Notes under the pieces: model-generated
The model's input: only the letters and a program-made list of their open reading frames with translations
Told to the model about the DNA's origin: nothing
Databases searched by the model: none
Source: CBDCFT01 sp965216365
Lineage (GTDB): Bacteria > Pseudomonadota > Gammaproteobacteria > Arenicellales > CBDCFT01
DNA: 64,000 nt
Direction of reading: 5' to 3'
Assembly (NCBI GenBank): GCA_965216365.1
Contig: CBDCFT010000072.1
Span: forward strand, 3,518 to 67,517
Part shown: positions 26,456-35,813 of the stretch, piece after piece
Numbering within the stretch: the stretch's first letter is position 1
Layout: each line of letters opens with the position of its first letter
Position numbers and translations under genes: made by a program

Positions 26456-27370
26456 ATGCTCGTGGATACTGAAGGTATACGACTCTTTGTCATGGCCGCT
26501 GACATGCTCAATATTAGTGCTGCCGGACGTCAGCTCGGTCTGGCACCAGCTGTTGCAAGCGCACGATTGTCAAAGCTCGAGAAACAGGTCGGAGCGGATT
26601 TGTTACATCGCTCGACCCGGAAAGTCTCCTTGTCATTGGAGGGCACAGAATTTCTTCCTTTTGCGCGAGAAATCTTGGCGCAGGAGGACGCCGCGCGGGC
26701 GGCTTTGGGGCACGGCAGTAACGAAATTACTGGCACGTTGCGTTTTGCCGCGTCCAGCACTTTTGCGCAACTCTATATAGCGCCAATCCTTCCGCAGTTC
26801 CTGGAGCGGTACCCCAGCGTGAGTCTGGAATTGAAACTGTCTGACAGCCAGATGAATCTGATCGAAGGCGGGTTCGACCTAGCACTGCGCAATTATGCAA
26901 TCGAAGACAGCAGTCTGAGGGCAAGAAAGCTAGCAGACGATAAGCGAATTCTCTGCGCGTCTCCCGGCTATCTAGCACGACAAGGGACTCCAGAAGGTCC
27001 CGATGACTTTGAGAACCATCAAATTCTGGTCTTTATGGACGGGCCGGCAAGAAAGCTGACAGCATGTGGTGACAAGCCTGCTTGCACCTTTCCACCGCCA
27101 GGTGTTAGAAATCGAGTGGTTTGCGACGATGGCGCAAGCATGAGAATTGCAACCAAGGCCGGCGTTGGTATTTCTATGAACTCCTGCTGGAGTGTCAATA
27201 ATGACATTCAGGACGGATTGCTGGCTCGAGTGTTGCCTGACTATGAGGTTGACGACAAATCTGCGATTTGGCTGGTGTATCCCAAGTCAAACGTGCTGAC
27301 AGCGAAAGTCCGCGTCTTCATCGACTTCTTAATAGAGAAGATCGGCGAGCCGCCAATATGGGAACGCTAG
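26456..27370 (+). CDS. LysR-family transcriptional regulator
   Basis: A 304-residue LTTR. The N-terminal winged helix (about 1-60) reads LFVMAADMLNISAAGRQLGL followed by RLSKLEKQVGADLLHR. The effector-binding domain (about 90-295) resembles the CrgA/DsdC-like LTTR group. It is transcribed away from the CmcJ-like operon and towards the quinone-oxidoreductase gene, so it probably controls one or both. Effector unknown. Confidence 0.9.
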   Translation: MLVDTEGIRLFVMAADMLNISAAGRQLGLAPAVASARLSKLEKQVGADLLHRSTRKVSLSLEGTEFLPFAREILAQEDAARAALGHGSNEITGTLRFAASSTFAQLYIAPILPQFLERYPSVSLELKLSDSQMNLIEGGFDLALRNYAIEDSSLRARKLADDKRILCASPGYLARQGTPEGPDDFENHQILVFMDGPARKLTACGDKPACTFPPPGVRNRVVCDDGASMRIATKAGVGISMNSCWSVNNDIQDGLLARVLPDYEVDDKSAIWLVYPKSNVLTAKVRVFIDFLIEKIGEPPIWER

Positions 27371-27512
27371 CCTCAGGGTGATCGCAGAGCCGAAACGTTG
27401 GTCGCCAGATCTTATAGAAATCCCGAATACTGATTCTTCAGCGAGCTGGTTTTTAGTTCATTAAGGATGATCTATCTTGGTGACCAACCCAGCACACCTT
27501 TGGAGTGGTTCA

Positions 27513-28502
27513 ATGCAAGCAATGATTCTCAGCGAATACGGCGATAACGCCAAATTTCAACTAACAGATTTACCCCAGCCCTCTGTAGAGGCCGCTCATG
27601 TGCTGGTGCGCGTCGCCGCAACCAGTGTGAACACCGTCGATACCATGATCCGCCAATTGGGCCAGGAAAACCTGCCGCTCTCGCCAGATCTGCCCGCAGT
27701 ACTCGGCATGGACTTCGCTGGAATCGTTGAAGCCGTCGGTGACGGTGTAACGAACTTTGCTCCGGGTGATGAGGTTTTCGGATGTGCCGGAGGACTCGCC
27801 GACCTACAAGGTGCGCTCGCTGACTATATCCTTGCTGATGCGCGATTAGTCGCCCGGAAACCAAAGACTCTTTCGATGCGCGAAGCGGCTGCCCTCCCGC
27901 TAGTTGGTATCACCGCCTATGAAGGCTTGCAGCGAGCGCATGTTCAGGCAGGTCAGAAGGTTTTGGTGCATGGCGGTGCAGGTGGCGTAGGACATGTCGT
28001 CGTGCAATTGGCGAAGCACTTTGGTGCTGACGTTTATGCAACAGGCACAGGCGATACTCAGCTTAGGGCCATCGAACAGTTTGGTGCCACGGCCATTGAT
28101 TTCCAGACCGAGACAGTCGCCGACTACGTCGAAAAATACACGGACGGTACCGGATTTGACGTCATTTTCGATACAGTTGGCGGTGCAAATATGACCAATT
28201 CCTTTGACGCTGCTGGGTTGAATGGTCAGGTTACGACAACGGTGTCTCTGCTGGAGATTGACCTGACGCCAGCCCACTTCAAAGGTCTTTCGCTACACGT
28301 TGTATTCATGTTGATCCCGATGTTGCACAACTACAAGCGAGAAGAGCACGGCTCAATACTCGCAAAGCTCTGCGATATCGTAGACGCTGGCGCGCTGAAG
28401 CCGATGATCGACGAGCAGCAATTCAGCCTTACTGAAGTTGGGCAGGCTTACGACCGACTGACCAGCGGCCAGGCTATCGGAAAGGTAGTCGTAGAAATCT
28501 AG
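27513..28502 (+). CDS. Zinc-independent quinone oxidoreductase-like MDR protein
   Basis: A 329-residue medium-chain dehydrogenase/reductase. GroES-like domain with VLGMDFAGIVEAVGDGV; nucleotide-binding motif VHGGAGGVGHVVVQLAK; TGTGFDVIFDTVGG. Zinc-binding Cys/His are not apparent, as in NADPH:quinone oxidoreductases. ATG 27513 is chosen, with GGAG seven bases before it; a TTG at 27477 is possible. It follows the LysR gene on the same strand and is likely part of that regulon. Confidence 0.85.
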   Translation: MQAMILSEYGDNAKFQLTDLPQPSVEAAHVLVRVAATSVNTVDTMIRQLGQENLPLSPDLPAVLGMDFAGIVEAVGDGVTNFAPGDEVFGCAGGLADLQGALADYILADARLVARKPKTLSMREAAALPLVGITAYEGLQRAHVQAGQKVLVHGGAGGVGHVVVQLAKHFGADVYATGTGDTQLRAIEQFGATAIDFQTETVADYVEKYTDGTGFDVIFDTVGGANMTNSFDAAGLNGQVTTTVSLLEIDLTPAHFKGLSLHVVFMLIPMLHNYKREEHGSILAKLCDIVDAGALKPMIDEQQFSLTEVGQAYDRLTSGQAIGKVVVEI

Positions 28503-28840
28503 GGTACAACTATCAGCGATGATTCGTGGCTGCGACGACAGCCCTACAGTTTCGCGAAAGTTGGGCTAGTCAACGTTTGCTTGAGACGAAGACGGACACT
28601 ACGTCGACGTGTTTCTTACCGTGTTGAACAAAAATCTGAATGACAGCTTTGGATTTTGAGTACGCAAAGTGACTGAGCGCATGAGTGACGGCAAAGTGTA
28701 TACAACAGACATTGTCAGAATTAATTGAAACTTCACATTTTGAATTGTCCTGTCAAGTCCAAGTTTTTACAAATTATTATTCGTGGAAATCTCTATGGTC
28801 TCCATGAGTTCTCCACGCTGTTTAGCGTATATGCGAGTAG
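28503..28840. other. Gene-free stretch with the inverted repeat copy
   Basis: No reading frame can be supported. It contains TCAAGTCCAAG followed by a T run and ACAAAT at 28753-28774, the inverted partner of 21480-21500. The rest shows no clear terminator or promoter. Confidence 0.4.
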
Positions 28841-29440
28841 TCAGTCTACAATAAATACTTGTCCGGTCAGGCAACCTTCAACGGCTTTACAGTAAGCAAG
28901 TCCGACATCCTCGTTTGATACATGCACATGGCCTGGAAAGAATCCCGTATATTTTTCTCGCGACACTTTGAGCACCTCAGGGCTGACCGCGTTAATGCGT
29001 ATTCCCCTGGGCATATCGACCGCGGCGCCTAAAACAAATCCGTCCAGCGCCCCGTTTGCGGCAGCAGCGCAAGAGCCGCCCGGTATTGGGTCGCGATTTA
29101 AAACGCCACTGGTCAAGGTAAATGATCCGCCATCGTTCATGTAATCAAAACCTTCCAGCACCAGGTTCACTTGGGGCAGTACCTTGTGGTTGATGCCTTT
29201 CATAAATTGTTCACTGTTCATTTCGTGTACCTTTCCGAAATGTCCATGCCCGACAGCGCTCACCACGGCGTCCACCTTGCCGACCTGCCGATAGAGCGAG
29301 CGAATACTGTCGATGTCTTCGATATCGGCTTGAATATCGCCACTTGATCGACCAACGGTCACGATTTCATGCCGCCCGGACAAGGCTTCCACAGCCGTGT
29401 TCCCAACCGCGCCACTAGCACCAACTATTACTATTTTCAA
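28841..29440 (-). CDS. Atypical short-chain dehydrogenase
   Basis: A 199-residue NAD(P)-binding protein. The cofactor motif is VGASGAVGNTAVEAL at the N terminus, and SAVGHG replaces the usual NNAG. SGVLNRDPIPGGSCAAAANGAL covers the region where SDRs have YxxxK; Tyr and Lys are absent there, so chemistry may differ or the protein may be a binding protein. It is divergent from the GST gene across 137 bp. Confidence 0.8.
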   Translation of the reverse strand: MKIVIVGASGAVGNTAVEALSGRHEIVTVGRSSGDIQADIEDIDSIRSLYRQVGKVDAVVSAVGHGHFGKVHEMNSEQFMKGINHKVLPQVNLVLEGFDYMNDGGSFTLTSGVLNRDPIPGGSCAAAANGALDGFVLGAAVDMPRGIRINAVSPEVLKVSREKYTGFFPGHVHVSNEDVGLAYCKAVEGCLTGQVFIVD

Positions 29441-29577
29441 CTTTGTTCTCCATTTAGTCAGATACCATTTGATTGCAGCGTATCATAATCACGAAGTTAT
29501 AGTATGATGAAATTCCACGTTATAAAAACTTGGAATAGATCGTATATTAAAACTGGATTATTCAGTAGAAAGTAAGA

Positions 29578-30201
29578 ATGTTAAAACTGTATTTCGCACC
29601 CGAAACCATATCGTTGGCGTCTCTCATTGTTCTTGAAGAGGTTGGGGCTGAGTACGAACCGATCCGAGTGAATTTCGGGAAAGAAGAGCAAAGGCAGGAC
29701 AAATATAAGGCAATCAATCAAAAAGCGCGCGTGCCATCGTTGGTAACGACCGACGGTGTTATCACCGAGACGCCTGCAATATTGGTGTATCTGGCGCAAG
29801 TGTATCCTCAAGCCAACTTAATTTCGGCAGACGATCCCTACGAGTTTGCGCAACTGCAGTCCATCACCAGTTATCTGTGTTCGACGCTGCATGTAGCGCA
29901 TGCGCATAGAATGCGGGCGTACCGATGGACTGATGACAAGGCGGCACAAGCGGCGATGCGCGAATATGTCCCCAAATCAATGGCGGAAATCTGGCGATAT
30001 GTTGAAACGTATTTATTGAAGGATGATTCTTGGGTAATGGGTTCGTCTTATACTGTCGTCGACCCGTATTTATTTACGGTGGCGAGGTGGATGGAAGACG
30101 ATGGTGTCAATCCAGAGAATTATCCACGAGTGCTTGCACATCGAATGAAAATGGCCAGCCGAGATGCCGTCGTCAAAGCGTTAAGTGTGGCAGTATCGTA
30201 G
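29578..30201 (+). CDS. Glutathione S-transferase family protein
   Basis: A 207-residue GST-fold protein. The N-terminal thioredoxin-like domain (1-80) contains the cis-Pro region KARVPSLVT and the glutathione-binding TETPAILVYL. The C-terminal helical domain (about 87-200) has the conserved VVDPYLFTVARW (N-capping Asp). First-domain residues around PETISLAS fit beta-class or related enzymes. It starts the plus-strand run of small metabolic genes. Confidence 0.87.
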   Translation: MLKLYFAPETISLASLIVLEEVGAEYEPIRVNFGKEEQRQDKYKAINQKARVPSLVTTDGVITETPAILVYLAQVYPQANLISADDPYEFAQLQSITSYLCSTLHVAHAHRMRAYRWTDDKAAQAAMREYVPKSMAEIWRYVETYLLKDDSWVMGSSYTVVDPYLFTVARWMEDDGVNPENYPRVLAHRMKMASRDAVVKALSVAVS

Positions 30202-30221
30202 AGGTATTCTTGTGAGTAGTC

Positions 30222-30722
30222 TTGTCATTGGAAACTGATGTCGTTATCCGCTCGGTCAGGGCCGATGACCAACCTCATTTAGATGCTCTGCGGCAGGCCG
30301 CGTTTGCGCCGGTGTTTGCTTCTTTCCGCTCGATCTTAGGTGATGACATGTATGAGCTGGCGCAGGCGCGTGAGGATGAGGCGCAGAGTGAGCTTTTACT
30401 CTCACTGCTCGCGCCTGAGTCCGGTTGGGAAGTCTATGTTGCCGCAACGGCAGGTACGGTCGTCGGATTCGTCTCGCTTCAGCTCAATCAAGATACACAA
30501 GTAGGCGAGATAGGACTTAACGCTGTTCACCCAGATTATGCAGGGAAGGGAATTGGAACGGCAATGTACGAGCACGTGCTGGGGAGAATGAAGGAAGCGG
30601 GCATGCGTGTTGCGACCGTCTCGACCGGTGGGGATTCCAGTCACGCGCCGGCGCGTCGTGCCTATGAGAAGGCGGGTTTTAAAGTACAAATACCGAGTGT
30701 GTGGCTATGCCGTAAGCTATGA
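30222..30722 (+). CDS. GNAT-family N-acetyltransferase
   Basis: A 166-residue GNAT-fold protein. The acetyl-CoA pyrophosphate loop is HPDYAGKGIGTAMYEHVL (R/Q-x-x-G-x-G/A type), and SHAPARRAYEKAGFK is the usual C-terminal motif. TTG at 30222 is the only reasonable in-frame start; there is no in-frame ATG nearby. It lies 20 bp after the GST gene. Substrate unknown. Confidence 0.82.
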   Translation: MSLETDVVIRSVRADDQPHLDALRQAAFAPVFASFRSILGDDMYELAQAREDEAQSELLLSLLAPESGWEVYVAATAGTVVGFVSLQLNQDTQVGEIGLNAVHPDYAGKGIGTAMYEHVLGRMKEAGMRVATVSTGGDSSHAPARRAYEKAGFKVQIPSVWLCRKL

Positions 30723-30768
30723 TTACTAATTTAGCCGTCTAATTTTATTAATATTTCAGGCCTAAGAT

Positions 30769-31410
30769 ATGAAGACGTCACAAAGTACTATAAGAAACCT
30801 TATCGAAGGACGCCCGGCGCTCATCGTCATCGATATCCAGGCGGAAACCTTTCATGACCGGACAGATGAAGCCATTCCCACCATGCCTGACTACGCTGAT
30901 CGAATGATCAAGGCACGTACAGCGATTGATAAAGCCCGGGAATGTAATATACCGGTTATTTTTATCCAGGAAGTCCACCGCCCGGATCTCGTTGACTTCG
31001 GGCGCGAACTGGATGGCAGCGAGGATGTGCACTGTCTGGAAAACGATCCCGGTACCGACATCGCCGTTGAGGAAATGGGCTTTCTCCCCACGGACTACTT
31101 GATTAAAAAGAGACGTTATTCGGCATTTTTTGGTACCGATTTTGAAATCCTGTTGCGTGGGCTGAAAGTCGATACACTGTTGTTATGTGGTGGCCTGACG
31201 GATGTTTGTGTTCACTACACTTTTGTCGATGGGCACCAATCGGATTACTTTTGTCGCGTGATTGAGGATTGCGTTGCCGGTTCAAGCATGCAAGCCCACG
31301 AAGCATCACTACGGGCGATGGAGTATCTTCAAACGGGAGCACGTTGCTCTTTGGATAATGTTTTGGGAGCTATGGCTGAGTTTAATTCCAATCGACGTAA
31401 CGCTGCGTAG
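30769..31410 (+). CDS. Isochorismatase-family cysteine hydrolase
   Basis: A 213-residue alpha/beta hydrolase of the isochorismatase/nicotinamidase family. The catalytic Asp is in ALIVIDIQAETF; Lys is in YLIKKRRYSAFFGTDFE; the Cys nucleophile is in LLCGGLTDVCVHYT, preceded by the usual cis-peptide glycines. Members act on amides such as N-carbamoyl compounds, nicotinamide or biuret; the substrate here is unknown. Separated from the GNAT gene by 46 bp. Confidence 0.85.
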   Translation: MKTSQSTIRNLIEGRPALIVIDIQAETFHDRTDEAIPTMPDYADRMIKARTAIDKARECNIPVIFIQEVHRPDLVDFGRELDGSEDVHCLENDPGTDIAVEEMGFLPTDYLIKKRRYSAFFGTDFEILLRGLKVDTLLLCGGLTDVCVHYTFVDGHQSDYFCRVIEDCVAGSSMQAHEASLRAMEYLQTGARCSLDNVLGAMAEFNSNRRNAA

Positions 31411-31438
31411 CGAAACTTTCTATGAAACGGAAATAAAA

Positions 31439-31822
31439 ATGAAACACGATCTTGAACTAAATAAACAGAACGCAATTGCTTTTTATCGCATCGCCTATCT
31501 GGGTGATCCAAGAAAAGCTGTCGAACAGTATGTTGGCGCTGAATATATACAACACAATCCGCTGGTGGGAGATGGAAAAGAGGCATTTATTGCCTACTTC
31601 GACGAAATGGCGCGGGACTATCCGGATAAGCAAATAGAGTTTATAAGAGCGGTTGCGGAGGGCGATTTGGTAGCGCTGCACACGCATCAAACATGGCCGG
31701 GAAACGAAGAGTACGTCACCATGGACTTCTTGCGTTTTGATGAAAACGGTAAGATTGTCGAACACTGGGATTCAATTCAGGAAGTGCCAGATGAAACTAA
31801 GAATGGCAATTCAATGTATTAG
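31439..31822 (+). CDS. SnoaL-like (NTF2-fold) protein
   Basis: A 127-residue protein of the NTF2/SnoaL fold: YIQHNPLVGDGKEAFIAYF, then VALHTHQTW and the strand FLRFDENGKIVEHWDSIQEVP typical of the family. ATG 31439 lies 29 bp after the preceding stop; upstream in-frame codons overlap the isochorismatase gene. Possible hydrolase, isomerase or binding role. Confidence 0.82.
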   Translation: MKHDLELNKQNAIAFYRIAYLGDPRKAVEQYVGAEYIQHNPLVGDGKEAFIAYFDEMARDYPDKQIEFIRAVAEGDLVALHTHQTWPGNEEYVTMDFLRFDENGKIVEHWDSIQEVPDETKNGNSMY

Positions 31823-31920
31823 CGATACCTACAAAGCTGATTGTGATTGATTTTATATCGTCATCGCTCGCCGGTTTTATACTTTTGAAACTATTCTGAT
31901 ATTGTTTACGAGGGTTTGAA

Positions 31921-32331
31921 GTGACCGATAAAAAACCTGCCGGTGGATGCATGTGTGGCGCAGTCCGTTATGAGTTGCAGGATGATTCCACGTGGAACGT
32001 TTATTGTCACTGTGAAAGTTGCCGCAAACACACCGGTGCGCCGGTTGTAGCGTTTGCGGTCTGTTCGCCCAATCAGGTTCACTGGATATCCAGCGAGAGG
32101 GCGCGCTACGAATCCGCCCCAGGCCGATTCCGGGCGTTTTGTCACGATTGCGGCACTTCGCTGACATGGGAGGCGGAGATAAACAACCGCTCGTTTCTAG
32201 CGATTCACGTTAGCACGCTGGATCATCCGGAAGATTTCCCACCCACTGAGCATACGTTTCACGACGAATCGATTCCATGGCTCGACACTGACGATGACTT
32301 GCCAAGGCATAAAGGCTCGAAGTACATATAA
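31921..32331 (+). CDS. GFA / CENP-V-family zinc protein
   Basis: A 136-residue protein of the glutathione-dependent formaldehyde-activating family. Zinc-binding Cys sets are GGCMCGAVRYE, CHCESCRKHTGAP and FCHDCGT, the normal order for the family. GTG at 31921 is the start. Many members have no proven formaldehyde activity, although formaldehyde would be produced by the N-demethylation pathway at 10-21 kb. Single-domain length is normal. Confidence 0.85.
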   Translation: MTDKKPAGGCMCGAVRYELQDDSTWNVYCHCESCRKHTGAPVVAFAVCSPNQVHWISSERARYESAPGRFRAFCHDCGTSLTWEAEINNRSFLAIHVSTLDHPEDFPPTEHTFHDESIPWLDTDDDLPRHKGSKYI

Positions 32332-32412
32332 ACGATAGACTTACCCGGTATAACTATTTGATGCCTTTGTAGGATGCGATGAGTACAGCGAATCGCATCA
32401 ATCGAGAGAAAG

Positions 32413-34054
32413 ATGAAAATTTTCCTGAAAAAAGACAGTTTCAAGTATGTCGATGCGACGATGTTGCAGGCGCTGCTGGACGATGAGGATGAAATAGCGC
32501 TGTTGGACATTCGTGAAGCGGCACCGTTCGCCGGAGGGCATTTGTGGTTGGCTACCAACATTCCGTTGTCACGCATCGAATTTCGCATCCGGCGTTTTGT
32601 GCCACGACTTCAAACTCGAATTGTGTTGTGTGACGATGATAATGGCTTGGCGGAACGTGCGTTGGTGACCTTAAGCGAAATGGGTTACGACAATATTCAG
32701 ATTCTGAAAGACGGAATCGGTGCCTGGGTTAAATCGGGGAAAACTTTAGTGACCGGGAACTATGTTATCGCGCATTCGTTTGGATATTTTATCGAAGAAA
32801 ATTATCAAACACCGATTATTACCGCTGAGGAATTGATGGCTAAGCAACAGGCAGGTGAAGACATCATCCTGGTCGACGCGCGTGCTGAGAACGATTACAT
32901 TGCCAACAGCATAACGAACTCCATCAGCGTTCCTGCTGCTGAAGTCGCACGTCGTATTCCCGATCTCGCGCCAGACGCGAAGACACAGGTAGTCGTGCAC
33001 TGCGCAGGTGTCACACGCGCGGCGCTCGGTGCTCAGGGGTTGCTGAACGCAGGTATTAAAAACCCGGTGTATTCTTTACGCGAGGGCACAAGAGGGTGGG
33101 TATTGGCAGGTGGCACCTTGTCGCCCAATCAACCTGTTGAAGATGCAAATGTGTCGTCAACCGCAAAAGAGTTTTCTAAACAGGCAGCGCAGAAAAATCG
33201 CACAGCGGTTTAATCTGTCTTACACCAGTCATGATGATCTGACTCAATGGCGTCACGATAATCCTGACCGCACGTGCTATTTAATCGATGTGCGTACGGA
33301 GCAGGAATATCTGGCGGGTCATTATCCTGGTGCAATCTGGATTCCGGGCGGTGAGCTCGCCGGCATGACAATCGACCATCTCGCGACACAAAAAGCGCGT
33401 CTTGCGTTGTTCGCCGATGAGGATTGCGCGCGCGCCGAAATCACGGCAAGTTGGATGCAGCAGCAGAACTGGCGAGATATTGTTATCGTAAATGACTGGA
33501 AGAGCGCGCAGGGGTTGGAAAAAGGTCCCGAACCCGATTATTTCCCAGAGTTGGATCAGCTCGATGTTGTACGCATGTGGCCAACCGAATTGTCGAATCT
33601 TTTGCCGGGTGGAAGGACAATGGTCATTGATTTTTCTCCCAGTGAAATTTACCGTAATAAACATATTCCCGGTGCGGCCTGGATATCCCGTGCGCAGATT
33701 CCCGGCAGTTTGGAAATTCCTGATGAGATAGAACAGCTAGTTATCACCAGCTCCAGCGGACGACTCGCGCGACTTGCCGCATCTGATCTGGCGCAATACA
33801 CTACCTTGCCAATTTACGCGTTGGAAGGTGGAAATAATGCATGGATCGCCGCCGGGTTAGAAACAGAGAGTGGCTTGACCAATTTATTGAGCGAGGCCAA
33901 TGATGAAGACCCCGCATTCCTTAAAACGCCTGACATGGACGAAGATGGTGTACACGCTATGTTTCGACGTAACATGGCGTGGCGTGTCGGACTATACCCA
34001 AAATTTAAACGGGATCAGCCTGTGCAATTCACCTGCCCGCCTGATTTGGAGTAG
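32413..34054 (+). pseudogene. Four-domain rhodanese (thiosulfate sulfurtransferase-like), frameshifted
   Basis: Two overlapping frames together encode one protein of about 545 residues with four rhodanese domains. The first frame (to stop 33213) covers domains 1 and 2, with Cys candidates in IVLCDDDNG and VVHCAGVTRAA. The second frame carries domains 3 and 4 (from about FNLSYTSHDD to 34054). Domain 4 has Ser (VITSSSGRLA) where active rhodaneses have Cys. Removing one A from the A5 run at 33193-33197 joins them. If the shift is real, a two-domain protein with both Cys residues could still be made. Probable role: sulfur transfer or thiosulfate metabolism. Confidence 0.82.
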
Positions 34055-34129
34055 ACTAACCGGACTGAGCCAGAAGCATAAACTCATACAAACAAACTAA
34101 TCGAATAACCCGAACAAACCGGAGGAGTT

Positions 34130-35720
34130 ATGAACGCTATCGAGAAACTTCATGCGCAACTCATCAACGGCGAAATATCCCGGCGAGAGTTTCTGAAACG
34201 CGCCAGCGTTTTGGGTGTCGCCGCGGCAGCACCTGGCAGTCTGTTAATGAACACTGCACACGCGGCAACGCCAAAAAAAGGCGGGCATATGCGGGTAGCA
34301 ACGGTTCAGGGTTCGTCAACGGACTTGCTTGACCCGACCCAGCTCACCAGTGGAATGACAAATTTTTTATTTTATACCATCCACTCGCAGCTAACCGAAG
34401 TGTTGCCTAATGGTGAAATTGCACCGTTACTGGCAGAGTCATTTGAAATACGGAATGATCCGTCGGAATGGGTTTTTTAGAATTCGCAAGGATGTTGAAT
34501 TTCATAACGGTAAAACCGTTGATGCGGATGATGTGATTACATCGATTGATCGACATCGCGGCGAAGACTCAGCATCCGCAATGAAGTCCTTTGCCGAAGA
34601 GATCGATACACTCAGCAAAGAAGATGATCGTACCGTCGTTTTTAAGTTGAAATCTGCCAGTGTGGATTTTCCTGTTGTGTTGAGCGCATCTACTTTTGGG
34701 ATATTGCCCTCTAAAGATGGCAAGGTAGAGGAGTTTGGTGTTGGAACAGGCCCATATTTGCTTGAGAATTTTGAACCTGGTCAAAGCGCCAAGCTAAAGC
34801 GTAATCCTAATTTTTATCTGGATGATCGCGCACATGTTGATACGGCGGAGATTCTGACTATTGCTGACAGCACTGCGCGGCAGAATGCGTTGGTGACAGG
34901 TGCAGTTGATGTGATTGGTGATGTGGAAGCGAAAACGGCCGAGTTGTTGGGCAGACGTCCGAACATTACGGTTCTGGATGTGACGGGTACACAGCACTAT
35001 GTCTTCCCCATGCGCACCGACCTCGCGCCGTTTGATAATTACGATGTGCGCATGGCGTTGAAGTTGTCAATTGATCGCGAAGATGTTTTACAGAAAATTC
35101 TGAAAGGCTACGGTCAAGTCGGTAACGACCATCCCATCTCACCGGCGAACCGCTTCTATGCCGCCGATCTGGAGCAACGCGTTTACGACCCGGAAAAGGC
35201 GAAATGGCATTTGCAGCAAGCCGGTATGGAAAATCTTAAGGTCGAACTCAGTTCATCCGATGGGTTGTACAGTGGCGCTGTGGATACGGCGGTCTTGTAT
35301 AGCGAACATGCCAAAAAAGCGGGCATTGATATTACCGTCAAGCGCGTACCTGACGATGGTTATTGGTCAGACGTTTGGCTTAAACACCCGTGGTGCGCCA
35401 GCTATTGGAGTGGCCGGCCGACGGAAGATTGGATGTTTACCCAGGGCTATTCTGCCGCTTCGAATTGGAACGAAACTTTTTGGAAGAACGACCGCTTTAA
35501 TGAGTTACTGGTTTCTGCACGAGCGGAAATTGACGAAGCCAAGCGGCGTGATATGTATCACGAAATGCAAATGCTGGTGCGGGATGATGGTGGTTCGGTT
35601 GTTCAATTGTTTGCCAACCATGTATCCGCCGTGAACGACAAAGTAGGTGTTCCGGAAAAAATCGCGGGTAACTGGGAGTTCGACGGTTACAAATTGATCG
35701 AACGCTGGTGGATGGTTTAA
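34130..35720 (+). pseudogene. Peptide/nickel-type ABC transporter substrate-binding protein (SBP_bac_5), frameshifted
   Basis: A periplasmic binding protein of about 530 residues split by a one-base shift. The first frame (to TAG 34480) starts with a twin-arginine signal, SRREFLKRASVLGVAAAAPG, and continues as the start of the mature protein. Removing one T from the T6 run at 34473-34478 gives SEWVFRIRKDVEFHNGKT, a classic SBP_bac_5 motif, and reading continues to 35720. GTGPYLLENF and YDVRMALKLSIDRE are also typical. No permease or ATPase gene is adjacent. It precedes the methyltransferase-like gene, so a methylated amine or peptide ligand is conceivable. Confidence 0.85.
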
Positions 35721-35747
35721 TTCCCAAACTTCGTTATTTGTAACATG

Positions 35748-35785
35748 CGGTTTGGCAATGTGTTTGCATTGCCAAACCGGCTTTA
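35748..35785 (+). terminator. Hairpin downstream of the binding-protein gene
   Basis: Perfect 13-bp arms CGGTTTGGCAATG (35748-35760) and CATTGCCAAACCG (35767-35779) around a six-base loop, followed only by GCTTTAT. The stem is strong but the T run is weak. It may end or attenuate transcription before the methyltransferase-like gene. Confidence 0.6.
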
Positions 35786-35813
35786 TACGATAAAAAGTTT
35801 GTCCTTCCGATAA

